Part shown: piece by piece, positions 11,520 through 24,799 of the stretch | How the letters are laid out: each line of letters begins with the position of its first letter | Numbering within the stretch: position 1 is the first letter of the stretch | Source of the DNA: Azolla caroliniana | Lineage: Eukaryota; Polypodiophyta | Assembly: GCA_043228905.1 (NCBI GenBank) | Contig: JBHGNT010000001.1 | Location: forward strand, 3,348,001 to 3,412,000 | Direction of reading: 5' to 3' | Length of the DNA: 64,000 nt | The notes under the pieces: generated by a model | What the model was told of the DNA's origin: nothing | Seen by the model: only the letters and a program-made list of their open reading frames with translations | Databases searched by the model: none | Made by a program: the position numbers and the translations under genes

Positions 11520-14500
11520 AATCTAATATTACTGGTATTGTTGTAACTCCAAATCTGAGAAGCAATCGGGCATTGTATAAATCGATGAGTACTATCTTCC
11601 ATTTGAACAGTGCAAAAAAAACAATTACCCGTTGCTAGTCCACGACGCTTTAGAACTAATCCCAAAGGCAATCCTCCAATCAAAACTCTCCAAATGAAGA
11701 CCTTTGCTACAAGTGGCAATTTAGAATGCCAACTACATTGTAATATTTGCCACCACCCATGATTAGATTTATGTAATCTCCATGCTTCTTCAACCTTAAA
11801 TGATAACCATCCAAGAGACTCAACAAAGTAATGATACAAAAGATTAGTAGTCACTTGTAACAATGATCCACGGTTGTTCTCCTGTTTGTAGAGGTAAGGG
11901 ACCTTGGATCAATGGAATATTTGACGTAGTTGTTGCCAAATAAACCCATAATTAGGCGGAATGTGTAATAATTGTCGTGCTTCAACAAACTCCAAAATTC
12001 TTTGAGATGGAGCCTCAATTATATCTCCCACCTCTTTGACCCCCAAACGAAACAAATGATTAAATTGAAAGCATAATCTCTCCTTTCCTAACCAATATAA
12101 AAGCCGAGAAGAGACAAGTAACACTTTTTGCAAAGAATTACAATGCTCTCTACTAGATGATGGTTTCCATACACATAACAAGAGTGCTTCTTGCCATGAG
12201 GTAACCAAGTGTTGAACACATGTAGAGCCCGGAATCCTAAGTGAAATACATCCATTTAGTAATTGCCACCATGAAGCCTTAATTGTTGTCCTCCCATGTG
12301 TTAAACCCTCGTTCTCAATGAAATATTGAATAATAGATATCCATGGTTGTGAGTTTGAACACATGTCTTGTAATAATGAAAATCTACAAGCCATCATATG
12401 CTTAGATAAATTCAATACTCCAGCTCCCCCCAAGCGCTTAGGAGTTGCTAGATGATTCCATGCAACCCAAGTGATTCCCATCTTATCCCTTTTCTTCCAC
12501 AACAAATATCGAAGATGTTGCAAAATAGAATGCAAAGCCTTCTTTGTCCACAACAACAGTGGCAAGTAATATAATATCATAGGTTCCATAATACATTGTA
12601 CAACCTTCAAACGTACATGAAATGGCCAAGATTGTGATTTCCAATACATGAACTTATCCCTCAACTTACTAGACATCCATTCAATCAATTGACCATTTGT
12701 ATCCTTCATTCCTAATGGATAGCCCAAGTGTCGAAAAATAGAGCCTTTCTTCATCACGGATCCTTGCCATCCTAAACATTCCAAATCCCTTTCAGTACAT
12801 GATATGATACTAGACTTCCTCCAATTAATATGTAATCCGGAAGCCAATGCAAATTGGTTCCATACAAGCATCCCCTTCTCAAGATTCTCTCGTGAGGCTT
12901 GTAGAAACATGATAGAATCATCAACCAAAGCTTGTGCAACTAGTTGCCCTCCAGACGAAAGGTGTAGACCCACAATATCACCATTTGTTGCAAGCCTTGA
13001 TAGCATCACTAATAAGGGATGAGTAACAATAGCAAACAACAACGGGCTAATGGGGCATCCTTGACGAACGGATCTTGTAAGGGCAAATATCTAATGTAAC
13101 TCCTCCATTAAGCATGACTCGAGAGACCGCATCTTGTCCTAATAAGAATATGAGGCGAGACATACGAGGTCCAAAGCCCATTGTGTGCATTAACCCAGAA
13201 ACAAAGGACCAATTAACATGATAATAAACTTTCTCCAAATCTAATTGCACCATAATCAATTCTTGATGAGCGTTTCGAGCATAATCCATGGCCATTTGAA
13301 CATTCAACACATTATGCAATATATTCCTACCTGCAATAAAACCATATTGGGCAGGATGTATCAACTTTGGCAAATACTTTTGTAATCTATTTGCCAAGAC
13401 CTTTGTAAATATCTTATACAACCCCCCCATCAAAGAAATAGGTCTCCATTGATGAAATGACTCTTGAGATGCCACCTTTGGAACTAATTTAATTAGACCA
13501 ACCTTCCAAGCTTGAGGCATACGACCAAAATCCCAAGAATGTTGAAACATCAAAGTTAACAACCCCTTTAAAATGTGTGAATATCGCATAAAAACTTCAT
13601 TTGTCAAGCCATCCCAACCAGGGCTCTTACCACTAGGAAGATGCCTTAAAACTATGTTCACCTCATCCTCAATGAAATCCGTATCCAATTCATGACTAAT
13701 GAGGTCATGCACAATACATCCAACCACATCATAAAACTCATGGTGTGCTCTACTCACCTCATTTGTCATTAACAATTGTGGGCCAAACAACTCCTTAAAG
13801 TAATGAACACATATGTCAATTATTTTAGTAGGATCCACTATCCATTCATCACCTTGTTTCACATGTACCACATTAGATCGAGTATAAGTAGGATGTAACG
13901 CTCGGAAAAACAAATGGGATTGACATTGATTATCTATGAGCCCATCCCTCAATTGTCATATCTTCGCATAACAATAACTTTGGCATTGCAACTGAGAAAT
14001 AATAACATGCAATTGACTTTGGATATCCAAAAGTTCCTCATCTAAAGGTACATGTATCAATAATGCATTACACCTAGAGAGAACTTGTGAGAATTTTAGA
14101 AGAAGACCTCTTCTTCGTTGAGCATTAGTTACTCCATACATACGATGAACGATCTTAATATTTCGTAATGTGATATCCCATGCTTTAACTCCTTTAGGAT
14201 TCACTTCTTGTGAAAAATTTACCAAAATTTGCTCGATGAGAGAATCAAAGTGAGCTTGAAGCAAAAGAGAAGAGTTAAAGTGTAATGGAGGCTTTCCAAG
14301 TAAGGATTTATACATGTCAATTGCATGACCACAAATCTCCAGACAAATAGGAAAGTGATATGAAGTTCCTACATCTTGTAAAACTGCCATACAAAGTGAT
14401 TTCGGCAAAAAAGAATCATTGTGCATCACATACATTCTATCTAACCGACTCCATGTTTGTCTATGTTGAGCGGATTGGAAAGTAAAACATGGATCATTCC

Positions 14501-15035
14501 CATCCACCCATGTCCAAACATCCAACTTCAAAACCTCCATAGCCAATGAATCCCAAGCAAGTTGCTCAGGATCATCCATGATTGAATGTTCAAACGTAGA
14601 TTGAGATGCATCAACACACATGTTAAAATCACCCATAAGTAATCCTGGATGGCCCACACATAGGGTTTGACGGAGTGAACCCCATAATGCAATACGTTGA
14701 GTGGCTTGGTTAGGGGCATAAATCCCAACCACCCACACAACCTCGCCAAAAAAAGTGATTTCTAGAACCAAAAACCGACCATAAGGATCATTATCCACCA
14801 CCTAAGGAAAATACTTATCCCACGGGATTAATACCACACCTGAATAATGATTATTAAGATGTCCTACATAGAATGATGAATATCCACGCAAATGAACTGT
14901 GGATCCTGCTAACTCATGACACTTATGCTCAACTGCACATAATATATCTCATTCTTTACTTAATAAAGTTTGCCATAATATATACTTCTTATGAGGAGAA
15001 CATGCCCCTCTCACATTCCATGTTACCACTTTCAT
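11520..15035 (-). pseudogene. LINE-A ORF2: endonuclease, reverse transcriptase, zf-RVT
   Basis: ORF2 begins MKVVTWNVRG at 15,035, the usual start of an APE-type endonuclease. GIYAPNQ, GDFN and SRLDRMYV follow in the endonuclease. The reverse transcriptase shows FIPKVA-like KLVPKVA, WRPISLM, RQGCPISPLLFA and a catalytic LVDD in place of the usual F/YADD. The C-terminal block WHSKLPLVAKVFIWRVL...CPIASQIW matches the zf-RVT region of plant LINEs. Inactivating changes are two in-frame stops between 15,035 and 14,802, a TGA at 13,953-13,955, a frameshift near 13,065 just before RQGCPISP, and a TGA at 11,909-11,911. So few lesions suggest a fairly recent death. Confidence 0.85.
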
Positions 15036-15048
15036 TCAGTCAACAATG

Positions 15049-16635
15049 TTATGGGTGCACTTGCTCCTTTAGAGCAACCGATGTCATGAAACTAGTCAAA
15101 GCATGCTCCAATGCTACGTATGGATTTTCATGCACCACATCCTTAAAGTTGTCTATTGAACTCTTTTGTTTAGGTTCTCCTGCTTGACGAAAACCTCGAG
15201 AATTCGATGAATTTACAACCCGTCCCAATGAATCAAATTGAAGATGAAGGGGTAATCCCTTATCCCTAAATTGTCTTTGCCAAGGAACTTTTCGAGGACC
15301 CTCCCTAGTTCCTAAATTACTTTTCCAAGTAGTCTCACGAGTAGTGGGCAAACTATTACGTTGCATATTCATTGATTTGCCCTTCAACTTGCCTTGAACC
15401 TGATGCCAATCCTTTTCAACAACAACATAATTACTAGTTCTATCCAACGGTTTTTTCCCCTTATCTATAACCACCAAATTTTGTTTTTCCATATCCATAG
15501 ATTGAGTTCCCTTATTCTTAGGGCCCAAACCTTGAAGTGAAACCTCTTTATAACCTGCTCTAAATGATGTTCCTTCATCCATAACAACCACCATATCTGA
15601 CACAACAACATCTCTCCCAACTCCTTCCTTACCATTCCCTTCATTAGGAACCTCTATAGTTGAAGGACAATGACGATGGCATTCCGCCATAAAGTGACCC
15701 CATTCACCACATCCAAAAGAGTGATCTGCAAATGTCTCCCACTTCAATTTAAAACAAAGTCTTTTCATTCCAGGTGTGTTCATACGCACCCATCCTAGCC
15801 TCTTACGACTTGTATCCCATAATACACAAAATCTGCACTTATTTGTAGCATTTGCATGTGGAGATACCAACACTTTACCCATTTGACTCATCAACTCTGG
15901 TAAAAGTGGCCATAAAAAAGCATGCTTACAATCCATTGTTACCCAAACAGGGCATTCTTGTTTCAACAAAGCATGATAGTCCACAACAGGGAACCATTGC
16001 ATTACATGCACCAATTGTTTATCAAAAAACACTGGAACTTTAGCCAACAGTGCACTTCGATGTTCCGGTGGACGAAACACTACATCATAAAACCCTCATG
16101 GTCCTGCATATACATTTTCAACACAATTTGGTGACATGATTTTGTTCAACCATTGTTTAATCCAATTAATGTATGGGAGTTTCCCAATAAAAAACAATAT
16201 AACTACACAATCATAGAATACATCAAAAGATTGCAAAACTACCTTAGCATCAACATCCACATCATGCACATCCTCATCATTGCATTCTTTCGCTGCATTT
16301 TCATTTTCTTCCACAATATCAAACAATAAGGTATTGACAATTCCCCATAAAGTATCCCAATTACAATTATCCTTGTCAACCTCATCTACATGTATTACTT
16401 CAGCATATGTCGCTTTTTTCTCATTAATTTCCTCAATGCCCTTAAACCTCTTAGAGCTTCCAATGTCTTCCCTTTCACGATTACATTCAACCATCACATT
16501 ACTCTTTTTTGGATCAATTGTTTCCATATCGATGTCCCCCACAATTTGAGAGGAATTCATGTTTATATCCATTATTCTTGATGTGATAGTGATCCGGGAT
16601 AAAAACATTTTTCCATGAACAAGAATGACAACCAA
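15049..16635 (-). pseudogene. LINE-A ORF1: DUF4283-like, zinc-knuckle protein
   Basis: The first part (16,635-16,096) has an acidic region and a DUF4283-like strand (VVILFFIGKLPYINWIKQW). An in-frame TGA at 16,096 separates it from 16,080-15,049, which reads on in the same frame. That half carries the knuckle FGCGEWGHFMAEC followed by a basic/polar tail. The first Cys of the CCHC is Ser here, whereas the related copy near 39,830 keeps CFKCGKLGHFMVEC. ORF1 proteins of plant L1 elements bind the element RNA. ORF1 ends 14 bases before the ORF2 start. Confidence 0.8.
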
Positions 16636-16887
16636 AATTCACCCGATTGAAGAGGTCGAAGATGATGAATACAATCGAAGACCCACAATGTGTGTTGAGT
16701 ATGTGGATGCCAACAACACAAGATTCCTTATTTTAATCACTACTTCTCTCACATACCACCAAATTTAACTTGTTATATCTTGTTATGAAGCTCTAATCGA
16801 GGGCTTTCCAACGCATGTCTTTATGCTCAATTCCGTTACCGATAGAGAGTGCAACAATAAAAACAATTTCTCTTTTTCTTCCCCTCT

Positions 16888-16889
<2 letters not shown>

Positions 16890-16934
<45 letters not shown>
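16890..16934. repeat. (CT)n microsatellite
   Basis: About 22 CT units lie just upstream, in LINE orientation, of LINE-A. CT tracts also sit upstream of LINE-B (40,819 and 41,010). Confidence 0.95.
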
Positions 16935-16938
<4 letters not shown>

Positions 16939-18892
16939 TCAACATTAGTTCCTTTGTTTCTGTCTCCAAGTGGTGTTGCTTCTCCCGCTTCTATTCTTGC
17001 GTATCTACTTGAGTCTCTAAACCCGTGTCCAGAATCCGACGACAAGCCCAAATCGGACATAGGGTTTACAAGCCCATGCGCTCCGTAAAGGTCTCCGGAA
17101 ACCGAGCCAGATGGAACACTGGAAGCTTAGTGACCTCTCTTCCTCCTACTCCTTAGTCCAAGACCCCTGTGGTTCTACTTGAATCGACACATGCACGCGA
17201 ATATCCGCGACATCGTATCATACGCGAATGTATGCAAACGTTCACATACGTCCACCAAATTGGACGCACGCGAATATTAGGAATTAATAATGGTCTAAAT
17301 GAAAGAAAGGTAGAGAATTTAACCATTGTGCTCATACGAGTGTGAAAAGAAAACATTGCAAGAGATTGTAAAGGTCATTTTTGTACCATTTTAGTTCTTC
17401 TTCCTTGTTTTGGAGATTTAATCTAGAGTATTTATCTCTTTCTCTCTCCCTCCCTCTCTAGCTCTCTCCTAATGGAAGCATGCTTGTTCATTTGTGCTTG
17501 CTTATTGTATTGTTTAACCAAGAAGAATATTAAGCTAGAATTAGCGTCATAACTATTATAGCTATTTAAGAGAGGAAGTGGTGTTCACATAATTTTAATA
17601 TACCAATGATAGTACCTCGAAAGTGTGTGATGACTAGTCTCACAACCTTGGAAAGGAGATAGAACTCTAACTAAGAGAAAGTCGCGCATGCTGTGTAACA
17701 CACCTAGAAGTGACACATCCACTTGGGTGTTGCTACGAGGATGACTAGATCATTGGTTTAAGCTTTCAATGAGATTTTCCCAACCTGTCAAGGAATGCAA
17801 TTATAGTTTAAAAGGTGAGAGAAGCCACATGGAGGAAAGGTGAGAGAAGCCATGATGGAAGGTTGAAGTCTTCCGACACCAGTGGTGTGGCCTAAGCTTT
17901 CGTCGCGACGATTGTGTTACCTATTCCAATCTACTAGTCATCCTAATATCCATCGATATTGGATGTTAGTGGTAGGTTGACTCTCAACCATAGCTCGAGG
18001 TGGTCGGGAGGAACGAGTCCTTCTATCCAATCTGTTTACCTTTCATTTACTTTAATTTGGTCTATTGATTCTTAACAAAAAGGGACATCAAGAATATCCC
18101 AAAGAGACGAATGAGAAGCTAATTGCGGAGCGTAGGGCTCTCAATCCTAAATGTATCTTATTTGAGTGCATGCAAGTATTTTAATGATTGAACTATACCT
18201 AGATGAACTTCCACAATATCTGGTTAGATTTGTCTACTTATCCATCAAATTGTTGGAACTTGGTAGTTATGGCCTCACAGAACTAGGGACCCAACTAACA
18301 CTTCCACTTGTTGATATAGCTTACCTCGTAGATTGAGCACCTACAAACTCATTTGGTCACCACCATTACAAGCAACTCTAACTCATTTCTCGATAATTTG
18401 TCATGCGTCAATGCTAAGAACTTTGAATCTCTAATATCATGTTATATTATGGTGATACATGGGTACTCATCAGCAAATTATTAGCAATACAGGAATCAAA
18501 ACAATAATATATTATGAAAAGACATTATCTGTGATTACAACAACTTATGTTGGAACCGAGGTGTTTATCTCTAATAAGAAAGGTAAAACCTTGAGCTTGA
18601 GAGGCTTCTAATCTGGTGGGATTGTAAAATTTTCTAGTCTACGTTTTGTTGTGGAACTGAATAAAGCAACAAACAATATAAAAACAAGAATAACAAGAGT
18701 TGGTAAGACAGATGAGATTCTCAAGACTAAACAAAAGCATGATGAGTCAAAGCAAAAAGTTTTGTTAGTATGTGCCAAATTCCATTGGTCAAGTAGTGAA
18801 GTTTTTTTTTTTACGTAATTAGATCTTGTGCTTATGTATTTCTGTTATACTCGGTGAAGTAGTTGGAAAGAATTGTACACTCTATCGAGAGA
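16935..18892. other. intergenic, nothing recognised
   Basis: No gene-like ORF and no clear element boundary. Confidence 0.4.
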
Positions 18893-19234
18893 GAAAATTG
18901 ATCTAATTTGTTTCAAATATGAGCTATATCTATTTTCCTTGAGCATTTGGTTTGGCTTAGGATCAACTAGTTTTGAAAACTACCCAAACAAGATTATTGA
19001 GTGGTTTTCTTACTACTATGGGTATGCAAATTTGGAATATGCTTCTAGATAGCTTGGAGTCGGTGAAAATTGATCTAATTTGTTTCAAATATGAGCTATA
19101 TCTATTTTCCTTGAGCATTTGGTTTGGCTTAGGATCAACTAGTTTTGAAAACTACCCAAACAAGATTATTGAGTGGTTTTCTTACTACTATGGGTATGCA
19201 AATTTGGAATATGCTTCTAGATAGCTTGGAGTCG
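18893..19234. repeat. perfect 172-bp tandem duplication
   Basis: Copies 18893-19062 and 19065-19234 appear identical base for base, both starting GAAAATTGATC and ending GCTTGGAGTCG. An ORF at 18,973-19,224 exists only because of the duplication. Confidence 0.9.
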
Positions 19235-21716
19235 TGGGAGGGGTTCAGACAGAGACATTAATGCAAACATTTAAATCTAAGCTCTGTGTCATGTGCTTCT
19301 AGGTGAGAATATATATATATATATATATACATATATAACAACCGATTATCCTAATCACGAATACCCCACCCACCATGAGGAAATTATATTTATCACATGG
19401 GTATGATCTATCTTAAGACTAGAAAATTTACTTTACATTAGTGGTGCAACCTTCATGGAGGATATGAAATTGGATTTATCACATGGCTATCATTTATCTT
19501 CAACTATAAAATACATATATTTGTGTGCATAATGATATCTCACAATTTCCATTTATAATTTATTAGCTTATTCCTTGCTTTTATCCTCAAACGTTAATTG
19601 GTGGTGCAACAATATCCATGACAACTTGTTTCTAGACCTTTCAAATTATCGATGCTAAACTGTAGATTATGCCTTTTAGGATTCCACACATTTCATCTTT
19701 TGTTGAGCATTTGCGGTTGGAATTCAAATTTGTTAAAGTAATTACGCAAGTATCTATTACATATTCAAGAGAGATTGCTAAACAAAATGTGGATAAACAT
19801 TTTAATTTATTGTGCTTATATGTAAAAAGCTTCTAGCATTTGACTTTAATAATAACTATTGTGTCTATCATTTTTTATGATTTGGGAATTTATACAAAAA
19901 ACATTTTGGTTGTGCAAGACCTCACTTGATGTCTCCTATCCATTTCATACAATCATAGATTTTGCTTTCGTAGAACTGACCACATGAAGATAGACTGTTA
20001 CGTTCATAGAATAAAATGTTCACATAGAAAGACCCAATGGGAATAACAAAGAAATACTAAATACTAAGATCTACCTTGCGCCTAAGAGGTTAATAGGCAA
20101 GTTACGAGGCAAGTTAATTTCAATTTTCAACTGATCAAAAGAATTTATTTTAAATTGTTTATTTATCTCTTGAAGTTCATATTGATCCGTTTGATACCTA
20201 AATATAAGCAAAGAAAAAAAGTTGTCATCACAATAAAAGAACATTCTATAGAGCCCATTTGATTAGTATGGGTTATTAATGTGCATACCTTAATTATTAA
20301 TGGGGAATATCTTAAAATTTAATGCTCTATTTTACCGATAAGAGCTATCTAGAAAATATCAAACATTTGTCGTTTAAAGAAATGAGCATTTAATTGTCGT
20401 TCAAAGTGTTAGAGAAATTTGAAGAGTTTCTAATTCCATATTCATAGATACATAGTCAACGAGGACTTGATGTTGCCGATAATTTTGCAAGTGCGATGCG
20501 GTTGCATATGATAGCGAGTGGCCCTTTTGGGCAATCACGTGTAATGCCACTATCATTTGTAGTGCTGATAGAAACTAGGAGCTTTGTTGACACAATATTC
20601 CAATTTCAAATATCTTATGAAAGAGTTTCATGCTTTATCTTTATCTTTATTTTTATTGTGGGTATGGCAAGTGTGTCATCGTGTGATGATTCCCAAATTT
20701 GTTTATTGATGGAAAATCAAATTTGATTTGTGACATTCCCTATACTTTTTACTTTCTTAACCAAAGTCATCATATATAAGTCAAACATTGCATTGTTGCG
20801 TAGTGTATAACTCAAACTAGTTTTTTCAAGAGGCTTTAGCTCCACCCACACCTCTTTGTTATCCTGTTACTTTCTTTTCTTTTCAACTCTTCAACATGAG
20901 TAGCCTACTATTAAAAATACTTATCATTTCAATTCTCATAAACACATGCATTGCATCTCGGCATATCCTACTAGGTGTGTTATATAGGCTTGTACAATCA
21001 CGAGACTATGTTCTTTCTAAACACTTGATTTCACTGTAGTAATTTTTTGGGGGTTTTCTCTGCTGCAGATACCAAGAATGCATCAGAATCAGAGACGGCA
21101 ACAATATCCAAAACAAATCACTTTGAACCAAAAAATGTAATGAATTAATTTGTAGGTAATTTGTTTGTAATAATGTAATGTGGTCAAGGGGGTTATGATA
21201 GCTTGAACTCTTCTTCTTATTGCAGGGACAAGGAATTAACAAAGAAGATGTATTGTTCCAAAGTGATAAAACAAAGTTTGTTGGTAAAACCACACAAACC
21301 AAAAGAAAGGATGGCAAAGTTTCTAATGAAGATTACATTTGTGCTAATTCATGCTAACATATTGGATGAATGCTCATGTTTCCCTTGATTAGTTATGATC
21401 AATTATTTAGCCTAATCAATTTTCCTAATCTTGTAAACCAAAAAGTAAAAATTGTCCATATGCTAGTTTATTTAAAGTAGACCTTTTGCTTTCAAATTTA
21501 GCATATATTGATGTAGGGTGTTTGTTCGTATAGTCTTTTGTCTCTGTTTAATCATGTGGTATTTACTATTTATTATTAAATGACCCATGTGTTTGTGTGG
21601 AAGAAGGGCCTACATTCATTTACATGGATCAAAGAAGAGCCTAGGTTAATGTGAGCCCAAGGTCTCCTTGTCGACCTCTATTTTCTTGTGAAAACTGAAA
21701 AACACAACAATGATAC

Positions 21717-21717
<1 letters not shown>
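19235..21717. other. intergenic, nothing recognised
   Basis: AT-rich, with an (AT)n run near 19,310-19,328. No coding or RNA gene was recognised. Confidence 0.4.

Positions 21718-21763
<46 letters not shown>
21718..21763. repeat. (CT)n microsatellite
   Basis: About 20 CT units. Confidence 0.95.
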
Positions 21764-21984
21764 GTAAAACACACCATCATGTTATTTGGATGTAAAAACT
21801 ACCATTACAATACCATTGCACTTGCTACATAATTTCCCAAGTGCCATCAAATGAGTTGAAGCAATCGCCACATGCTCTAACATCCATGATTCCATAGTTG
21901 TCACATAAGTATGCCTTTAAACTTTCTAATAAATACATGAATTCCATCTCATCTTTTGGACCATCTTTCAACAACATCAAACTC

Positions 21985-22250
21985 TAAACAACCTTTGAGA
22001 TACTAGATGCCACTATGGAATGTAGGCATTTAACCCATGACTGTTTGGTCTCCTTTGGGCAACCTTACCAACTGAGCTACATCCATTTTGGGAGCTAGCT
22101 TACCCAAGGCTACAAGCACTAGGTCTTCAGTGGGTTCAAAACCTAATTTTCTCACATCTATATATCTCCATATGTGTCTCTTAACTTATTAGATATCACT
22201 ATGGAATGTAGGGGTTGAACCCATGACCATATGGTCTCCATCATAATATC
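21985..22250 (-). mobile_element. tRNA-derived SINE relics, two head-to-tail partial copies
   Basis: On the minus strand TAGCTCAGTTGGT (22,079-22,067) is a good polymerase III A box. A degenerate B box GGTTAAATGCC lies about 40 bases later (22,035-22,025). A second B box, GGTTCAACCCC, is at 22,219-22,209 and lies upstream of it in transcription direction. Both B boxes are preceded by GGAGACC...GTCATG and followed by TACATTCCATAGTG, so they are two copies of one SINE; the upstream one lacks its A box. No cloverleaf acceptor stem closes, so this is not a tRNA gene. Confidence 0.6.
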
Positions 22251-22589
22251 CCTCCCTCCCTCCCCCAGATTTATAATTTAATAAAAACTATAAAGAAGTC
22301 AAAATTAGGAGACCATAAGGACCTTATGAACTTATGTAAACCTACGAAATGGTTTGCCAAAGGGGCTAACACATAATTTGAAAATGTTGCGAGACAAAAA
22401 CACTTAACTAGGTGTGTCAACCACCCTAAATCTTCCAACCACCCTTTCAATCGCTTGGTATGTCTTTGCAGTCTCATGTATGCATCAAATAAGTTTGAAT
22501 TTGACATAATTTGAGCATGCCATGAGCTCCAGTGCCTCAAGAAATGAAACACTATCTCAAAATGTTGTGAAACCAAAATTGATTTGATT

Positions 22590-23830
22590 AGACTTTTATT
22601 TATTTATTTATTTTAAAACTACACCATAGTTTCCATTACCAATCCAAAAAGCATATACAAGACATACAATGATACAATGCAGCGGCGGGTAAGATATCCC
22701 CCATTATGTCATAATTGACACCAACCTCTACCTATGGAAGAAACAACCATCGGGGGGGTACATATTGTCAATCCATTTTCTCATTTCTCTCCACAAAAAC
22801 TAACAAATCCTTCCATTTGCCTTTAAAGGATTGTTGTTTCATAAAAATCATATCTTCATTACCTGTGAAGGAGTCATATTGATTTGATTAGACTTTGATG
22901 CAAACAATCCTTGAATCTTTGACGAAGTAGATCTATGACTTTTAAAAATCGTAAATCAAGTTCTAGCCATTTGAAACACCAAATTTGTCATTTGTTATCT
23001 AGCCACAACATCTTGCCTTGAAATCAAACCATCCTTTGCCATCCAATGAAATTGAAAATTTCCACCCAAACATTCCACAAGAGGACTATTGTCTTTGTTT
23101 TTGTGAAATCGGTCCTAGCTTTCAAAGTAAAATATGTTACCAAACATTTCCAATATATTTGGGTTCCCTTGATATCCATTAAATGAGACTTGCGTATGAA
23201 ACATACATATCAGTTGAAAATACTAAATCCAAAGAGACCGTATGATAATGGGGAACCGTCAGTCCTACCCAATGAAAAACGTGCCAACTCCTATACATGA
23301 TATGAGGGCTAAATTGAGCATATTAAATCTTCAATTTTTAGGTGACAAAACAATTCCTAAATCTTTACCAATAAATTTTTTGTGTCGTGCCCCAAAACAT
23401 GTTTTTCCAAGTAATTTGTAAATACCTTACACAAACCCCTCATCAAAGAAATATGTCACCATTGATGAAACGACTTCAGTGATGATATATTTGGAACCAA
23501 TTTGATTCAACCAACATTCAAGCATCGATACTTCCAGTTACAACAAAGATCCCAAACAACGGTAGACATTAAAGTTAAGGGTCCATTAAAAATGTTGGAA
23601 TACAACTTTAAAACTTCATTTGTCACGATATCCCAACCAATTCCCTTACCCACTAGAGAGACGTCGTAAAACCTAGTCCACCTCACTCTCTATCAAATCC
23701 CCATACAATTCATGGATTTAGTGATTGTGCATAATACATCCAACCAAATCATAAAAACATGGCATGGGATGATCACCCTGACCAAAATCCTAAGCCTTGT
23801 AAAACTTTCATTTTTCATGCTTTTCTCCCT
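22590..23830 (-). pseudogene. LINE-C, strongly decayed L1-type LINE
   Basis: The nucleotide sequence at 23,400-23,560 still aligns with the reverse transcriptase of LINE-A (13,380-13,530), including the complements of the KYLPKLIH and RPISLMGGLYKIF regions, but stops occur throughout. The low-coordinate end is a TTTATTTATTTATT tract, which on the minus strand would be the A-rich tail. It is adjacent to the 3' UTR-like block shared with 8,358-8,520. This gives the orientation and the 3' end. Confidence 0.65.
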
Positions 23831-24799
23831 TCACACATGTGGCATCATGATGACGTATTGACCAACACCCACTCGATTTAGTTTCAATTGGTATTGGAAC
23901 AATATACATGATTCAATAGGAATCCATAGTTAATCTTTATATTGCAAGATATATGTATTCCTAAGGTACATAATTAATTATCGTAAAATAAGTGCAACCA
24001 TCACAATACATTGAAAATAATACGGCTAGGTTGTGTAGGCCAGTCAATACAATACGCTCAAAAGAGTTAAAAAGACCGTAATGCACAGTCTTAAATGGAA
24101 GTAAAAGATTTGGAGCAATGTTGCCAAATATTGTTCAAGAAGCAAATCAACAAATGATGACACACGTCATTCACTTCTTGAGGGTGAAACCCCAATGCAC
24201 GTGTTAGTTTCATGTGAACACCAATGAGTGAGTTGAAGAAAATTTTCCTCATGGTAGACCACGTCTGTGTGAGCCATGCACACGTAATTCGTAATTCGCA
24301 ATCAGATATAATGTGTGCTTACAGTTCAAGTTGAGGTTCACAAACAAAATTGGGTAACGAAACCAAGCTCCAGGGCAAGGTTCACGGGACGTGGTAAAGA
24401 AACATGCCATGCCAATGGTGATCGGTCGGCTGGCATGCATCGGCATGGGAAGCGCGAGGGCTAACTAGGGGCCATTAGGTTTGCGAGACCGGTTAGATGG
24501 CCAGCCGGACATCTCAGTGCGGTCCTGTCCGCCCCATCTTGAGGTGAGGTGCCCACGCTGGGAGCAACCTCTCGCTGTGTGTGTGTGTGTGTGTGTCTGT
24601 TTGTGATGTGAACAAAGTGAATTTGTATGTTTCTGATGCGGAAGAAATTTACTTTCCTTTTCTTGTCGTGATCAAAGAGCGAGAGAGATAGATAGAAGTG
24701 CGAAGAAGGGGTCCTTCCTGATGAATGGATGATCCATGTCAATCCTACCCTCGCCGCTCATAGCAGAACGCACACAAATCCTTCCTTCTTTACTTCAAT
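23831..24799. other. intergenic; upstream region of the repeat-protein gene
   Basis: A (GT)n run lies at 24,575-24,596 and is followed by more GC-rich sequence up to the start at 24,800. The promoter and 5' UTR of the next gene should be here. No TATA box could be assigned with confidence. Confidence 0.4.

Larger units (their letters stand above)
11520..16640 (-). mobile_element. LINE-A, L1-type plant LINE with mutated ORFs
   Basis: Read on the minus strand it has ORF1 (16,635-15,049), a short spacer, then ORF2 (15,035 to about 11,520) with endonuclease, reverse transcriptase and a C-terminal zf-RVT-like region. Order and spacing are as in plant L1 elements. The poly(A) tail and target duplications are not visible. 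The 3' end is ambiguous because the next 400 bases are of unknown origin. A second, partial copy of the same family lies at 39,141-40,600 and a more decayed relative at 22.6-23.8 kb. Confidence 0.85.

Noticed and set aside
18973-19224. 83-residue ORF
   Set aside because: Exists only because of the 172-bp duplication; no codon bias or homology.
22021-22090. possible tRNA gene on the minus strand
   Set aside because: A and B boxes are present, but the acceptor and T stems do not close and the context is repeated nearby; a SINE explains it better.
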